Assembly (NCBI GenBank): GCA_964344495.1
Contig: CAYFNI010000057.1
Location: forward strand, 1 to 15,339
Origin: UBA6136 sp964344495
GTDB taxonomy: Bacteria; Pseudomonadota; Gammaproteobacteria; Methylococcales; Methylococcaceae
DNA length: 15,339 bases
Direction of reading: 5' to 3'
A model generated the notes under the pieces. That model saw only the letters and a list, made by a program, of their open reading frames with translations, made no database searches and had not been told where the DNA came from. A program made the translations under genes and the position numbers. Below, one piece after another: positions 1-6,173 of this stretch (its first letter is position 1; every line of letters begins with the position of its first letter).

Positions 1-158
1 CTGCCGTACTGCGCAATCGCGGTCTCCAGAGCTTCAACGCAGGATAGTGCGTCCATGCTGTTGGAGATCTCCCAGGCCAACACTTTCCGCGAATACCAGT
101 CGATGATGGCCACCACATACAGGAAGCCTCTGGCCATCGGTAGATACGTTACATCCGC
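1..158 (-). mobile_element. IS3-family transposase (OrfB) internal fragment, cut by the window edge
   Basis: Read on the minus strand from about 158 to 1, this frame encodes a typical IS3-family integrase-core segment of about 52 residues: ADVTYLPMARGF, then IIDWYSRKVLAWEIS, then CVEALETAIAQYG. The D of ADVTY corresponds to the first catalytic aspartate of the DDE triad; the second D and the E would lie beyond the window. OrfA, the 5' part of OrfB and the left terminal repeat are absent between this piece and ygfZ. This is therefore a remnant or the edge of a rearrangement, not the intact end of an element. Upstream of ADVTY the frame no longer looks like a transposase, so the junction lies within about 149-166. 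Identification rests on motif recognition and the exact IS subgroup is not resolved. Confidence 0.85.
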
Positions 159-991
159 TCCAGCCGAACCGCGCCCGGACATCCTGCCAGATGCAGGCTC
201 TCGTTGTGCGAGGCGGCCAGCGTGACGACGGCCAAGGCACTGTAAGGGCCCTGGCCAGCGGCGCAGACGTTCACCAGCTCACCGACCGTCTGCCCGTCGA
301 GTTGAAGCTCAGTGCCTGGGGGCGGTTCCGAGTTCGCTTCGATGCGGCAGCGATATAAACGACGCTTCAGCTGACCCAGATAATGCGTCCGCGTCACGAT
401 TTCCTGACCCGTGTAGCAGCCTTTCTGCAAGCCGATCCCGCCCAGCCAGTCGAGGTTGAGCATTTGCGGCAAAAAGGCTTCGCTGGTCCCCGCACGGATC
501 AGCGCGAAGCCCGCTTCGATATCCGCCAGGCGCCACGCATCGGCCGAAACGGCGACGCGATTGATGGGGGCGGATAGCGGGTCCATGAACCCAATGGCAC
601 GTCCGGAGTGGTCGTTCAGCGTAAAGCATGGGCCATCCGGAAGGCCCGTTGTGTTGCCGCCCAGCCCGATCAATCGCTCCGAGGCATCGGGCAGACTCAG
701 CGTGACGCGTGCCCGCAACACATATTTCCGCAGCCGCTGGTACAGGGGTTGGACAAGGTCCGCGGCCGTAAATATCAGGAACCCATCCTGCTCTCGGGCA
801 ATCCTGAAATTGGCGATGACGCGGCCCTTGGGGCTGCAGAAAGCGCCGCACCCCGTCGTACCAAAGGCGAGGGTCTGTATGTCGGTCGTGGCCTGTCCCT
901 GAAGAAACTGGGCCGCATCAGCGCCTGATACGCGCAGTACGGCCCAGTCATCCAAAGGGCAATACCAGGCGGACGGGGTTGCGGTGGTCAT
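149..991 (-). CDS. ygfZ: YgfZ, folate-binding Fe-S cluster maintenance protein (C-terminus probably altered by the IS junction)
   Basis: The 280-residue product belongs to the YgfZ/GcvT-like family, cytoplasmic folate-dependent proteins that support assembly or repair of Fe-S clusters in enzymes such as the radical-SAM protein MiaB. The family signature K-G-C-Y-T-G-Q-E is at residues 190-197, with the conserved cysteine at 192. The N-terminal GcvT-like part (DWAVLRVSGADAAQFLQGQ, about residues 15-33) is also typical. I start at the ATG at 991. The frame stays open upstream to 1099, but that extension crosses the htpX terminator and the htpX 3' end and has no family character. The stop codon lies inside the IS3 remnant, so the last few residues are probably IS-derived and the native tail lost. 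The product is shorter than many homologues (roughly 310-330 residues). Function is probably retained because the signature region is intact. Confidence 0.9.
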   Translation of the reverse strand: MTTATPSAWYCPLDDWAVLRVSGADAAQFLQGQATTDIQTLAFGTTGCGAFCSPKGRVIANFRIAREQDGFLIFTAADLVQPLYQRLRKYVLRARVTLSLPDASERLIGLGGNTTGLPDGPCFTLNDHSGRAIGFMDPLSAPINRVAVSADAWRLADIEAGFALIRAGTSEAFLPQMLNLDWLGGIGLQKGCYTGQEIVTRTHYLGQLKRRLYRCRIEANSEPPPGTELQLDGQTVGELVNVCAAGQGPYSALAVVTLAASHNESLHLAGCPGAVRLERM

Positions 992-1021
992 GGGGCTGTC
1001 GAGTAGCTCAGCGGGTAAAGA

Positions 1022-1048
1022 GCCGCCCGTTGTCGGGCAACGGGCGGC
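1022..1048 (-). terminator. Hairpin terminator after htpX
   Basis: Perfect 11-bp inverted repeat (GCCGCCCGTTG / CAACGGGCGGC) with a 5-base loop, starting 13 bases past the htpX stop. On the minus strand the stem is followed by TCTTTACCC, only a weak T-tract. It probably ends or attenuates htpX transcription and lies just 31 bases upstream of the ygfZ start. Confidence 0.7.
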
Positions 1049-1061
1049 GTATGGGTCATGC

Positions 1062-1955
1062 TCAACCGCGTTTCTGCAAAGCGGCGATGCGCTCTTCAAG
1101 GGGCGGATGGCTCAAAAACAGCCGCTGCAGGCCGGAAGCCATGCCGCCGCTGATTCCGAATGCGGCCATCTCGCCCGGCAGGTCGGGGTGATCGTGGGCG
1201 CGTTGCAGGGCCCGCAGTGCACCGATCATCTTCTGATTGCCCGCCAACTGGGCGCCGCCCTTGTCGGCGTGGAATTCACGCCAGCGCGAGAACCACATGA
1301 CGATCATGGTGGCCAGAATCGACAGCAACAGCTGCGCGACCATTTGCGTCACATAATAGGCGGGGCCATACCCGCCCCGGTCGTCGTCATCCGAGCGCAG
1401 CAGCATGCGGTCGACCACATAGCCGGCGATGGTGGCCAGGAAGTAGACAAAGGTATTCACCACGCCCTGCAACAGACCCATGGTCACCATATCGCCGTTG
1501 GAGACATGACTCATTTCATGCCCGAGCACGGCTTCGACTTCATCCTGACTCATGTTGTGCAGCAAGCCGGTGCTGACGGCAACCAGGGCACTGTTGCGGC
1601 TCATGCCAGTGGCGAAGGCATTCGGATCGGGGCTATTGAATATGCCGACTTCCGGCATGCCGATGCCCAGTTTCGCCGCCTGACGGCTGATGGTGTCAAC
1701 CAGCCATTGCTCGGTGGCATTGCCGGGATGCTCAATGACGTACACCCCCATGGATTGTTTGGCCATCCACTTGGACATGGCCAGCGAGACAAAGGAACCG
1801 CTCATGCCGATCACGGCCGAGGTTAGCAGCAGTTGGTCCAGATTCAGTGGAACACCGCGTTGCTGCAAAAAACCGCCGAGACCCAGAATGTGGAACAGGA
1901 TGCTGATCAACAAAAGCACAGCGGCGTTGGTCAGCAAGAACAGAAGAATGCGCAT
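1062..1955 (-). CDS. htpX: HtpX, membrane zinc metalloprotease (M48 family, heat-shock)
   Basis: This 297-residue protein matches the E. coli HtpX type in length and layout. HtpX is an inner-membrane, zinc-dependent endopeptidase of family M48B that degrades misfolded membrane proteins alongside FtsH. Two hydrophobic segments lie at about residues 4-27 and 38-60. The zinc motif HEMSH is at 146-150, and the likely third zinc ligand is E227 in WREFHADKGGA. Two further hydrophobic stretches (about 160-182 and 206-223) lie between the motifs. The C-terminal SHPPLEERI motif is characteristic. The start at 1955 (MRILLFLLTN) is chosen because it puts the first membrane segment at the N-terminus; a 20-residue upstream extension is possible but atypical. 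The gene is divergent from the sugar dehydrogenase gene and has a sigma-32-like promoter, which fits heat or envelope-stress induction. Confidence 0.95.
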   Translation of the reverse strand: MRILLFLLTNAAVLLLISILFHILGLGGFLQQRGVPLNLDQLLLTSAVIGMSGSFVSLAMSKWMAKQSMGVYVIEHPGNATEQWLVDTISRQAAKLGIGMPEVGIFNSPDPNAFATGMSRNSALVAVSTGLLHNMSQDEVEAVLGHEMSHVSNGDMVTMGLLQGVVNTFVYFLATIAGYVVDRMLLRSDDDDRGGYGPAYYVTQMVAQLLLSILATMIVMWFSRWREFHADKGGAQLAGNQKMIGALRALQRAHDHPDLPGEMAAFGISGGMASGLQRLFLSHPPLEERIAALQKRG

Positions 1956-1987
1956 GATAGATGTCCAGTGTGAGAAACAGACCCCCA

Positions 1988-2016
1988 TAATTGGAGTTGG
2001 ATAGGTAAAAATCAAG
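1988..2016 (-). promoter_or_regulatory. Candidate sigma-32 (heat-shock) promoter of htpX
   Basis: On the minus strand, CTTGATT (2016-2010) is followed after 13 bases by CTCCAATTA (1996-1988). The sigma-32 consensus is CTTGAA, a spacer of about 13 bases, then CCCCATNTA. The first five -35 bases match, and 7 of 9 bases match a CCCCATTTA version of the -10. Transcription would start near 1980, leaving a leader of about 25 bases before htpX. Confidence 0.5.
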
Positions 2017-2025
2017 TGTCATCCG

Positions 2026-2054
2026 TTCCGGTGGATTGCTATCTTCGCCATAAT
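2026..2054 (+). promoter_or_regulatory. Possible weak sigma-70 promoter of the sugar dehydrogenase gene
   Basis: CATAAT (2049-2054) matches five of six bases of the -10 consensus. Seventeen bases upstream is TTCCGG, a poor -35. It is the best candidate in the short divergent intergenic region, but the support is weak. Confidence 0.3.
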
Positions 2055-2080
2055 GAGTCGATGAAATGACGAGGAGGGCA

Positions 2081-3265
2081 ATGACCATGCTGCAGGGCGC
2101 ACGATCCGAAACAGGCGGGCTTTTGCCGTTCATGGCCCTGTGTCTGGCCTTCGTGCCGGTGCAGATCTGTGCGGCAACGGCGGTGATAGACCTCGCGTCC
2201 ATACGCCTGCCGGTGGGTTTTTCGATCTCGGTGTTCAGTGCCGACGTGCCGGGTGCCCGCTCGCTGGCGTTGGCCGATGACGGCACCGTATTCGTCGGCA
2301 CGCAAGCTGAGGGCAAGGTCTACGCGCTGCGGGATACGAATCAGGATGGCAAGGCCGATCAGGTTATGACCGTCGCCAGCGGCCTTGACGAACCCAACGG
2401 TGTAGCTTGGTCGGAGGGGCAGCTTTTCATCGGCGAGATTTCAAGAATCAGTCGCCTCGACTGGGGAAAAGCGCAATCCGCTTCACCTCAGGCTCTCCCG
2501 GCAACGCCGCAAGTCATTCTGGATCAATTACCGCATGACCGGCACCATGGCTGGAAATACCTCCGTGTCGGACCCGACCGACGGCTCTATTCCGCCGTGG
2601 GCGCGCCCTGCAACGTCTGCCGACCTGCCGGAGAGTTGTACGGCACGCTGATTCGTTTCGACCGTGACGGTCAGCATCTCGAGATTTTCGCCCGCGGTGT
2701 GCGCAACAGCGTGGGTTTTGATTGGCATCCCCTGACGCGCGAATTATGGTTCACAGATAACGGCCGCGACGGGCTGGGCGATGACCGGCCGCCGGATGAA
2801 CTCAATCATGCGCCCGCGGCGGGCCTGCATTTCGGCTTTCCCTACTGCTTTGGCAAGGATGTCAGTGACCCTGAGTTCGGGCATCAACAGGCCTGCACGG
2901 CCTTGACCCCGGCGGCCTGGGCCTTCCCGGCCCATGTTGCGGCGATCGGGATGCGTTTCTACACCGGGACGCAGTTCCCCGAGTCGTACCGCAACCAGTT
3001 GCTGGTCGCCCAGCATGGTTCCTGGGACCGCTCCACGCCCCAGGGCTACCGGGTGTCCCTCGTGCGTTTCAAGGACGGACAGCCTGTGTCCGAGGAGCCG
3101 TTCGCTGCCGGCTGGCTGCGCCCGGATGGCAAGGTGACCGGACGCCCCGTCGATGTCCTGGTCATGCCGGACGGTGCCGTCCTGGTGTCCGATAATCTGG
3201 CTGGCGCCGTCTACCGGATCACTTATAAGGCCACTCCCCATCAGCCACCCCTAGAATCACAATGA
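2081..3265 (+). CDS. Periplasmic PQQ-dependent sugar dehydrogenase (sorbosone / soluble glucose dehydrogenase family)
   Basis: The 394-residue product is a six-bladed beta-propeller of the GDH/sorbosone dehydrogenase type, predicted to oxidise a sugar aldehyde or alcohol in the periplasm using PQQ. A signal peptide is visible, with hydrophobic core LLPFMALCLAFV and likely cleavage near residues 30-32 (ICA-A). Family motifs are RSLALADDGTVFVG (about 60-73), HDRHHGWKY with the likely catalytic histidine at 155/156, CNVC at 177-180, RGVRNSVGFDWHP (205-217) and WFTDNGRDGLGDDRPPDELN (223-242). AGGAGG at 2072-2077 serves the start; ATG at 2081 and ATG at 2087 (better spaced) are both plausible. The stop overlaps the next start (ATGA, 3262-3265), implying translational coupling to the methyltransferase. 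The actual substrate cannot be read from sequence, and some family members have unknown activity. Confidence 0.88.
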   Translation: MTMLQGARSETGGLLPFMALCLAFVPVQICAATAVIDLASIRLPVGFSISVFSADVPGARSLALADDGTVFVGTQAEGKVYALRDTNQDGKADQVMTVASGLDEPNGVAWSEGQLFIGEISRISRLDWGKAQSASPQALPATPQVILDQLPHDRHHGWKYLRVGPDRRLYSAVGAPCNVCRPAGELYGTLIRFDRDGQHLEIFARGVRNSVGFDWHPLTRELWFTDNGRDGLGDDRPPDELNHAPAAGLHFGFPYCFGKDVSDPEFGHQQACTALTPAAWAFPAHVAAIGMRFYTGTQFPESYRNQLLVAQHGSWDRSTPQGYRVSLVRFKDGQPVSEEPFAAGWLRPDGKVTGRPVDVLVMPDGAVLVSDNLAGAVYRITYKATPHQPPLESQ

Positions 3266-4008
3266 CAACACATCATCAAGCCGAACACCTGTTCAAAGGC
3301 GCCTTCGCCGAGGAATATCAGTTCCTTAATCGTATCTGTCCGCTGGCCGCGGTCATGAGTCAGCGGGTTGGGGATGTGGTCGGTCACTGGCCGGCGCGGT
3401 CGGATGGACAGCCGCTGAGCGTGCTCGAACTCGGCTGCGGGACCGGCATCACCACGCATTGTCTGCTCCAGAGTCGGCCCGATATTCAGGTGCATGCCAT
3501 CGACAATGCACCGGCCATGCTAAATCAGGCGCGAGCAGCGCTTGCGGAGGCTGTGAGGGGCGGACGGCTGCGTATCGAAGAGAACGATGCGTTAAACGCT
3601 TTGCGATCGCTGCCGGATGCGTCGATCGACCTTGTGGTCAGCGCCTATACCCTCCATAACCTCCTCTATGGATACCGCCATCAGGTCTTGGCGGAGGTAT
3701 TCCGCGTGCTCAAGCCGGGCGGTGCGTTTGTGAACGGTGATCGTTATGCGCTGGATGATCCGGCCGCGCATCTGGCCATTACCCAAGGTGAACTGTCGGG
3801 TTATTTTCGGGTTTTGCTGGAAGACATGCAGCGTCCGGATTTGCTCGAACAATGGGTGCTGCATCATTTCAGTGACGAATCCGAAGAACACATCATGCGC
3901 CTCGGCAAGGCACTCGATGAAATGGCTGCCATCGGCTTTCAGGATGTGCGCTTCAACCACCGCGAAGGCGTCAATGCACTGGTCACTGGAGTCAAGCCTT
4001 GGCGGTAA
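3262..4008 (+). CDS. Class I SAM-dependent methyltransferase, substrate unknown
   Basis: This 248-residue cytoplasmic protein has the Rossmann-type methyltransferase core. Motif I is ELGCGTG (residues 56-62), the acidic motif II residue is D81 in HAIDNAPAMLNQA, and the motif IV region is SIDLVVSAYTLHNL (121-134), followed by VLKPGGAF. It most resembles generic Methyltransf_25/UbiE-like small-molecule enzymes. Nothing in it fixes the acceptor. The start overlaps the preceding stop by four bases, and the 3' end overlaps the radA start by ten bases, so the three genes are probably one transcript. The C-terminal half (DMQRPDLLEQWVLHHFSDE onward) resembles a lid or dimer segment but has no motif I recognise. 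Confidence 0.85.
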   Translation: MTTHHQAEHLFKGAFAEEYQFLNRICPLAAVMSQRVGDVVGHWPARSDGQPLSVLELGCGTGITTHCLLQSRPDIQVHAIDNAPAMLNQARAALAEAVRGGRLRIEENDALNALRSLPDASIDLVVSAYTLHNLLYGYRHQVLAEVFRVLKPGGAFVNGDRYALDDPAAHLAITQGELSGYFRVLLEDMQRPDLLEQWVLHHFSDESEEHIMRLGKALDEMAAIGFQDVRFNHREGVNALVTGVKPWR

Positions 4009-5372
4009 AACACGGCAAGGATCAACGCATTCTCTATCGCTGTACCGAATGTGGCCATGCCCAGCCCAAGTGGGCGGGGCAGTGCGGCGGCTGCGGGCTC
4101 TGGAACACGCTGGTGGAAAGTCTTGAAGATCGCATCGCCACGCGCTTTACCGGCTACGCCGGTGCCGGAGGCGAAGCCGGTACGCCCGTTGCTCTGGCCA
4201 CCGTTGAAGTCGAGGAGATTCGCCGGACGGCCTGCGGGCTGGAGGAATTCGACCGAGTCCTCGGCGGCGGGCTGGTGCCCGGCTCTGCGGTGCTGATTGG
4301 CGGTGACCCCGGCATTGGCAAGTCGACCTTGCTGTTGCAGACCGTAGCGGCACTCAGCCAGCAGCAGCGGGTGCTCTACATCACCGGTGAGGAATCCATC
4401 ACCCAGGTCAGTTTACGCGCACGAAGGCTTCAATTGCCCTGCGACTCACTGCAAATCCTGGCCGAAACCGAGCTGGAACGCATCCTGTCGACTGCCGTCG
4501 CGCATCGGCCGGATTATCTGGTCGTCGACTCCATCCAGACCGTATTCAGTGGACTGTTGCAGTCGGCGCCCGGCTCTGTGGCCCAGGTGCGTGAATGTGC
4601 GGCCCAGCTGGTGCGGTTCGCCAAACAGAGCGGCACAACCCTGTTTCTGGTGGGCCATGTGACCAAGGAGGGCGCACTGGCGGGCCCGCGTGTGCTCGAA
4701 CACATGGTCGACACGGTTCTCTACTTTGAAGGTGACAGCAGCAGTCGCTTCCGGGTCATTCGCGCCTTCAAAAACCGGTTTGGCGCCGTCAACGAACTGG
4801 GCGTGTTCGCCATGACCGAGACCGGCCTGAAGGAGGTCCGCAATCCCTCCGCCATTTTTCTTTCGCGCGGCGAGGAAGACGCCGCCGGCAGTGCGGTGAT
4901 GGTGATGCGCGAAGGCAGCCGCCCAATGCTGGTCGAAGTGCAGGCGCTGGTCGATGAGTCGCATCTGCCGACACCCCGGAGGGTGGCGGTCGGGATGGAT
5001 AACAACCGTCTGGCGATGTTGCTGGCGATCCTGCACCGGCATGGCGGCGTACCGATCTTCAATCAGGATGTGTTCGTCAATCTCGTTGGCGGATTGCGGC
5101 TGAGCGAAACGGCCGGTGATCTCGCCGTTGCCTTGGCGATTGTTTCGAGCTTCCGGGACAAGCCGATTCCGCGCGACTGGGTCGTGTTCGGCGAACTGGG
5201 GCTGAACGGCGAAGTGCGACCCGTCCAAAATGGCGAGGAGCGTTTACGGGAAGCCGCAAAACACGGTTTCAAGCATGCACTCGCACCGGCGCGCAACGTT
5301 GTCCGCGGTATTGCGCCCGAGTTGCAATCGGTACCCGTCAAAACCCTGCGCGAAGCCATCGCCGCGCTTTAG
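3999..5372 (+). CDS. radA: RadA, DNA repair ATPase / branch-migration protein
   Basis: The 457-residue product has the full RadA (Sms) architecture. RadA is a RecA-like, DnaB-like ATPase that drives branch migration of recombination intermediates during repair. The N-terminal C4 zinc finger has cysteines 15, 18, 29 and 32. Walker A is GGDPGIGKST (101-110), the family-specific KNRFG motif is at 258-262, and the remainder is a Lon-protease-like domain without apparent protease function. The start is a TTG at 3999: no ATG or GTG lies in frame near the zinc finger, and GGAG at 3988-3991 sits seven bases upstream. The start is therefore inside the methyltransferase gene, a ten-base overlap that suggests coupled translation. 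Length matches the family (about 455-460). Confidence 0.95.
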   Translation: MAVKHGKDQRILYRCTECGHAQPKWAGQCGGCGLWNTLVESLEDRIATRFTGYAGAGGEAGTPVALATVEVEEIRRTACGLEEFDRVLGGGLVPGSAVLIGGDPGIGKSTLLLQTVAALSQQQRVLYITGEESITQVSLRARRLQLPCDSLQILAETELERILSTAVAHRPDYLVVDSIQTVFSGLLQSAPGSVAQVRECAAQLVRFAKQSGTTLFLVGHVTKEGALAGPRVLEHMVDTVLYFEGDSSSRFRVIRAFKNRFGAVNELGVFAMTETGLKEVRNPSAIFLSRGEEDAAGSAVMVMREGSRPMLVEVQALVDESHLPTPRRVAVGMDNNRLAMLLAILHRHGGVPIFNQDVFVNLVGGLRLSETAGDLAVALAIVSSFRDKPIPRDWVVFGELGLNGEVRPVQNGEERLREAAKHGFKHALAPARNVVRGIAPELQSVPVKTLREAIAAL

Positions 5373-5573
5373 CACGGCAGGGCGGCTGGGCGCTGAGGCT
5401 TGAAGGGTGGGGAGTCTGACTTCTCGGCCATCCGAGCTGGCGGTATTCGCTTGAGGCAGGTGTTAGACTGGACCCGGCCGAGTTGCTCGCGGGCGTTCGG
5501 ACGGGATGCGCTGAGTAAGGCGGAGTGCGTGAGTGCTTTTGCCCGATGTTCAAACCAGGGAGATGAAACCAGC

Positions 5574-5984
5574 ATGTTCGATTCTGTAACCGTAATTCGT
5601 ATCGCAAAAGGGGCGTTAGTAGCTCTTGTTCTGACAGGGTGTGCGTCAATGGAGGCCGATCGCGCCAAGTCAACGGAGCAGTTGCTGGCCGCGAGCGGAT
5701 TCCAGGTCAAGCTCGCCGATACCCCAGACAAACTGGCCCATATCCAGACCCTGACCCAGCATCAGCTGGTCCCGCATCAGAAGGATGGCGAGGTCTACTA
5801 CGTTTATGCCGATGCCACGACCTGCCGTTGCGTGTATTGGGGCAACGAGGCCTCCTATCAGCGCTACCAGCAGCTTGCCGTGCAACGGGAAATCGCCGAC
5901 GAGCAGCGGATGACTGCACAGATGAATGAAAATGCGGCCATGAACTGGGGTATGTGGGGTCCAGGGCCTTGGTGGGTCTACTGA
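5574..5984 (+). CDS. Small predicted lipoprotein, function unknown
   Basis: I do not recognise a family for this 136-residue protein. The N-terminus has a charged start, a hydrophobic run (ALVALVL) and a lipobox LTGC ending at C23, so it should be lipid-anchored at the envelope. The residue after the cysteine is A24, not D, which in enteric bacteria would favour the outer membrane. The middle holds YYVYADATTCRCVYWG with a C-x-C pair (C84, C86), then a Gln/Arg-rich, probably helical stretch (about 92-118). The C-terminus is unusual, rich in Trp, Gly and Pro (WGMWGPGPWWVY). The frame is open upstream to 5400, but GGGAG at 5558-5562 and the lipobox position favour 5574. The 201 bases between radA and this start show no clear promoter, RNA or terminator. 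Confidence 0.75.
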   Translation: MFDSVTVIRIAKGALVALVLTGCASMEADRAKSTEQLLAASGFQVKLADTPDKLAHIQTLTQHQLVPHQKDGEVYYVYADATTCRCVYWGNEASYQRYQQLAVQREIADEQRMTAQMNENAAMNWGMWGPGPWWVY

Positions 5985-6016
5985 TCCTAACGTCTTCTGC
6001 GGCCCACATCGCGTTT

Positions 6017-6037
6017 AAGGCACGGCGGATGTGCCTT
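6017..6037 (+). promoter_or_regulatory. Operator-like dyad overlapping the nir promoter -35
   Basis: AAGGCAC (6017-6023) and GTGCCTT (6031-6037) form a perfect 7-bp inverted repeat around a 7-base centre. With two more bases on each side the arms are TTAAGGCAC and GTGCCTTGA, 8 of 9 paired. The centre (6027) lies about 44 bases before the predicted transcription start, close to the usual class II activator position. It does not resemble the FNR/Dnr/NnrR box (TTGAT-N4-ATCAA), and no such box was seen between 5985 and 6173. It could instead be a weak hairpin behind the lipoprotein gene, but no T-run follows. Confidence 0.45.
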
Positions 6038-6064
6038 GACAGTGCTTTGACGGGGCAGTACAGT
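6036..6064 (+). promoter_or_regulatory. Sigma-70 promoter of the nir operon
   Basis: A perfect -35 TTGACA (6036-6041) is followed, after exactly 17 bases, by TACAGT (6059-6064; four of six consensus -10 bases). Transcription would start near 6071, giving a leader of about 103 bases before the nirS-like gene. The leader contains small inverted repeats, for example CAGAG / CTCTG at 6087-6102. It is the only good promoter seen ahead of the ten-gene run. Confidence 0.6.
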
Positions 6065-6173
6065 CCGCCACGTTTCGACGCGATACCAGAGAGCCTGCTC
6101 TGACCGCAAACCCGCGATACAACACCATCAACACGCGCACCGGCGAAACGGGTGCCAGGACGGGAGCCACGAC

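Noticed and set aside
1004..1048. tRNA-like sequence: TAGCTCAGCGGGTAAAGAGC resembles a D-arm (stem GCTC/GAGC) and is followed by a hairpin whose loop contains TCGG.
   Set aside because: The hairpin is 11 bp and its centre is offset by two bases from the anticodon position. There is no T-arm (GTTCRA-type) and no acceptor pairing, and the sequence beyond 1062 is htpX coding. It reads better as the htpX terminator plus chance similarity, though a decayed tRNA fragment cannot be fully excluded.
4446..5228. Long open frame on the minus strand opposite radA (260 codons).
   Set aside because: It is the antisense of a well-conserved gene in GC-rich DNA, with a His/Gln-rich composition typical of a shadow frame and no recognisable motif.
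5400..5573. Upstream in-frame extension of the lipoprotein gene.
   Set aside because: It would bury the lipobox 80 residues inside the protein, and the ribosome site favours the ATG at 5574.
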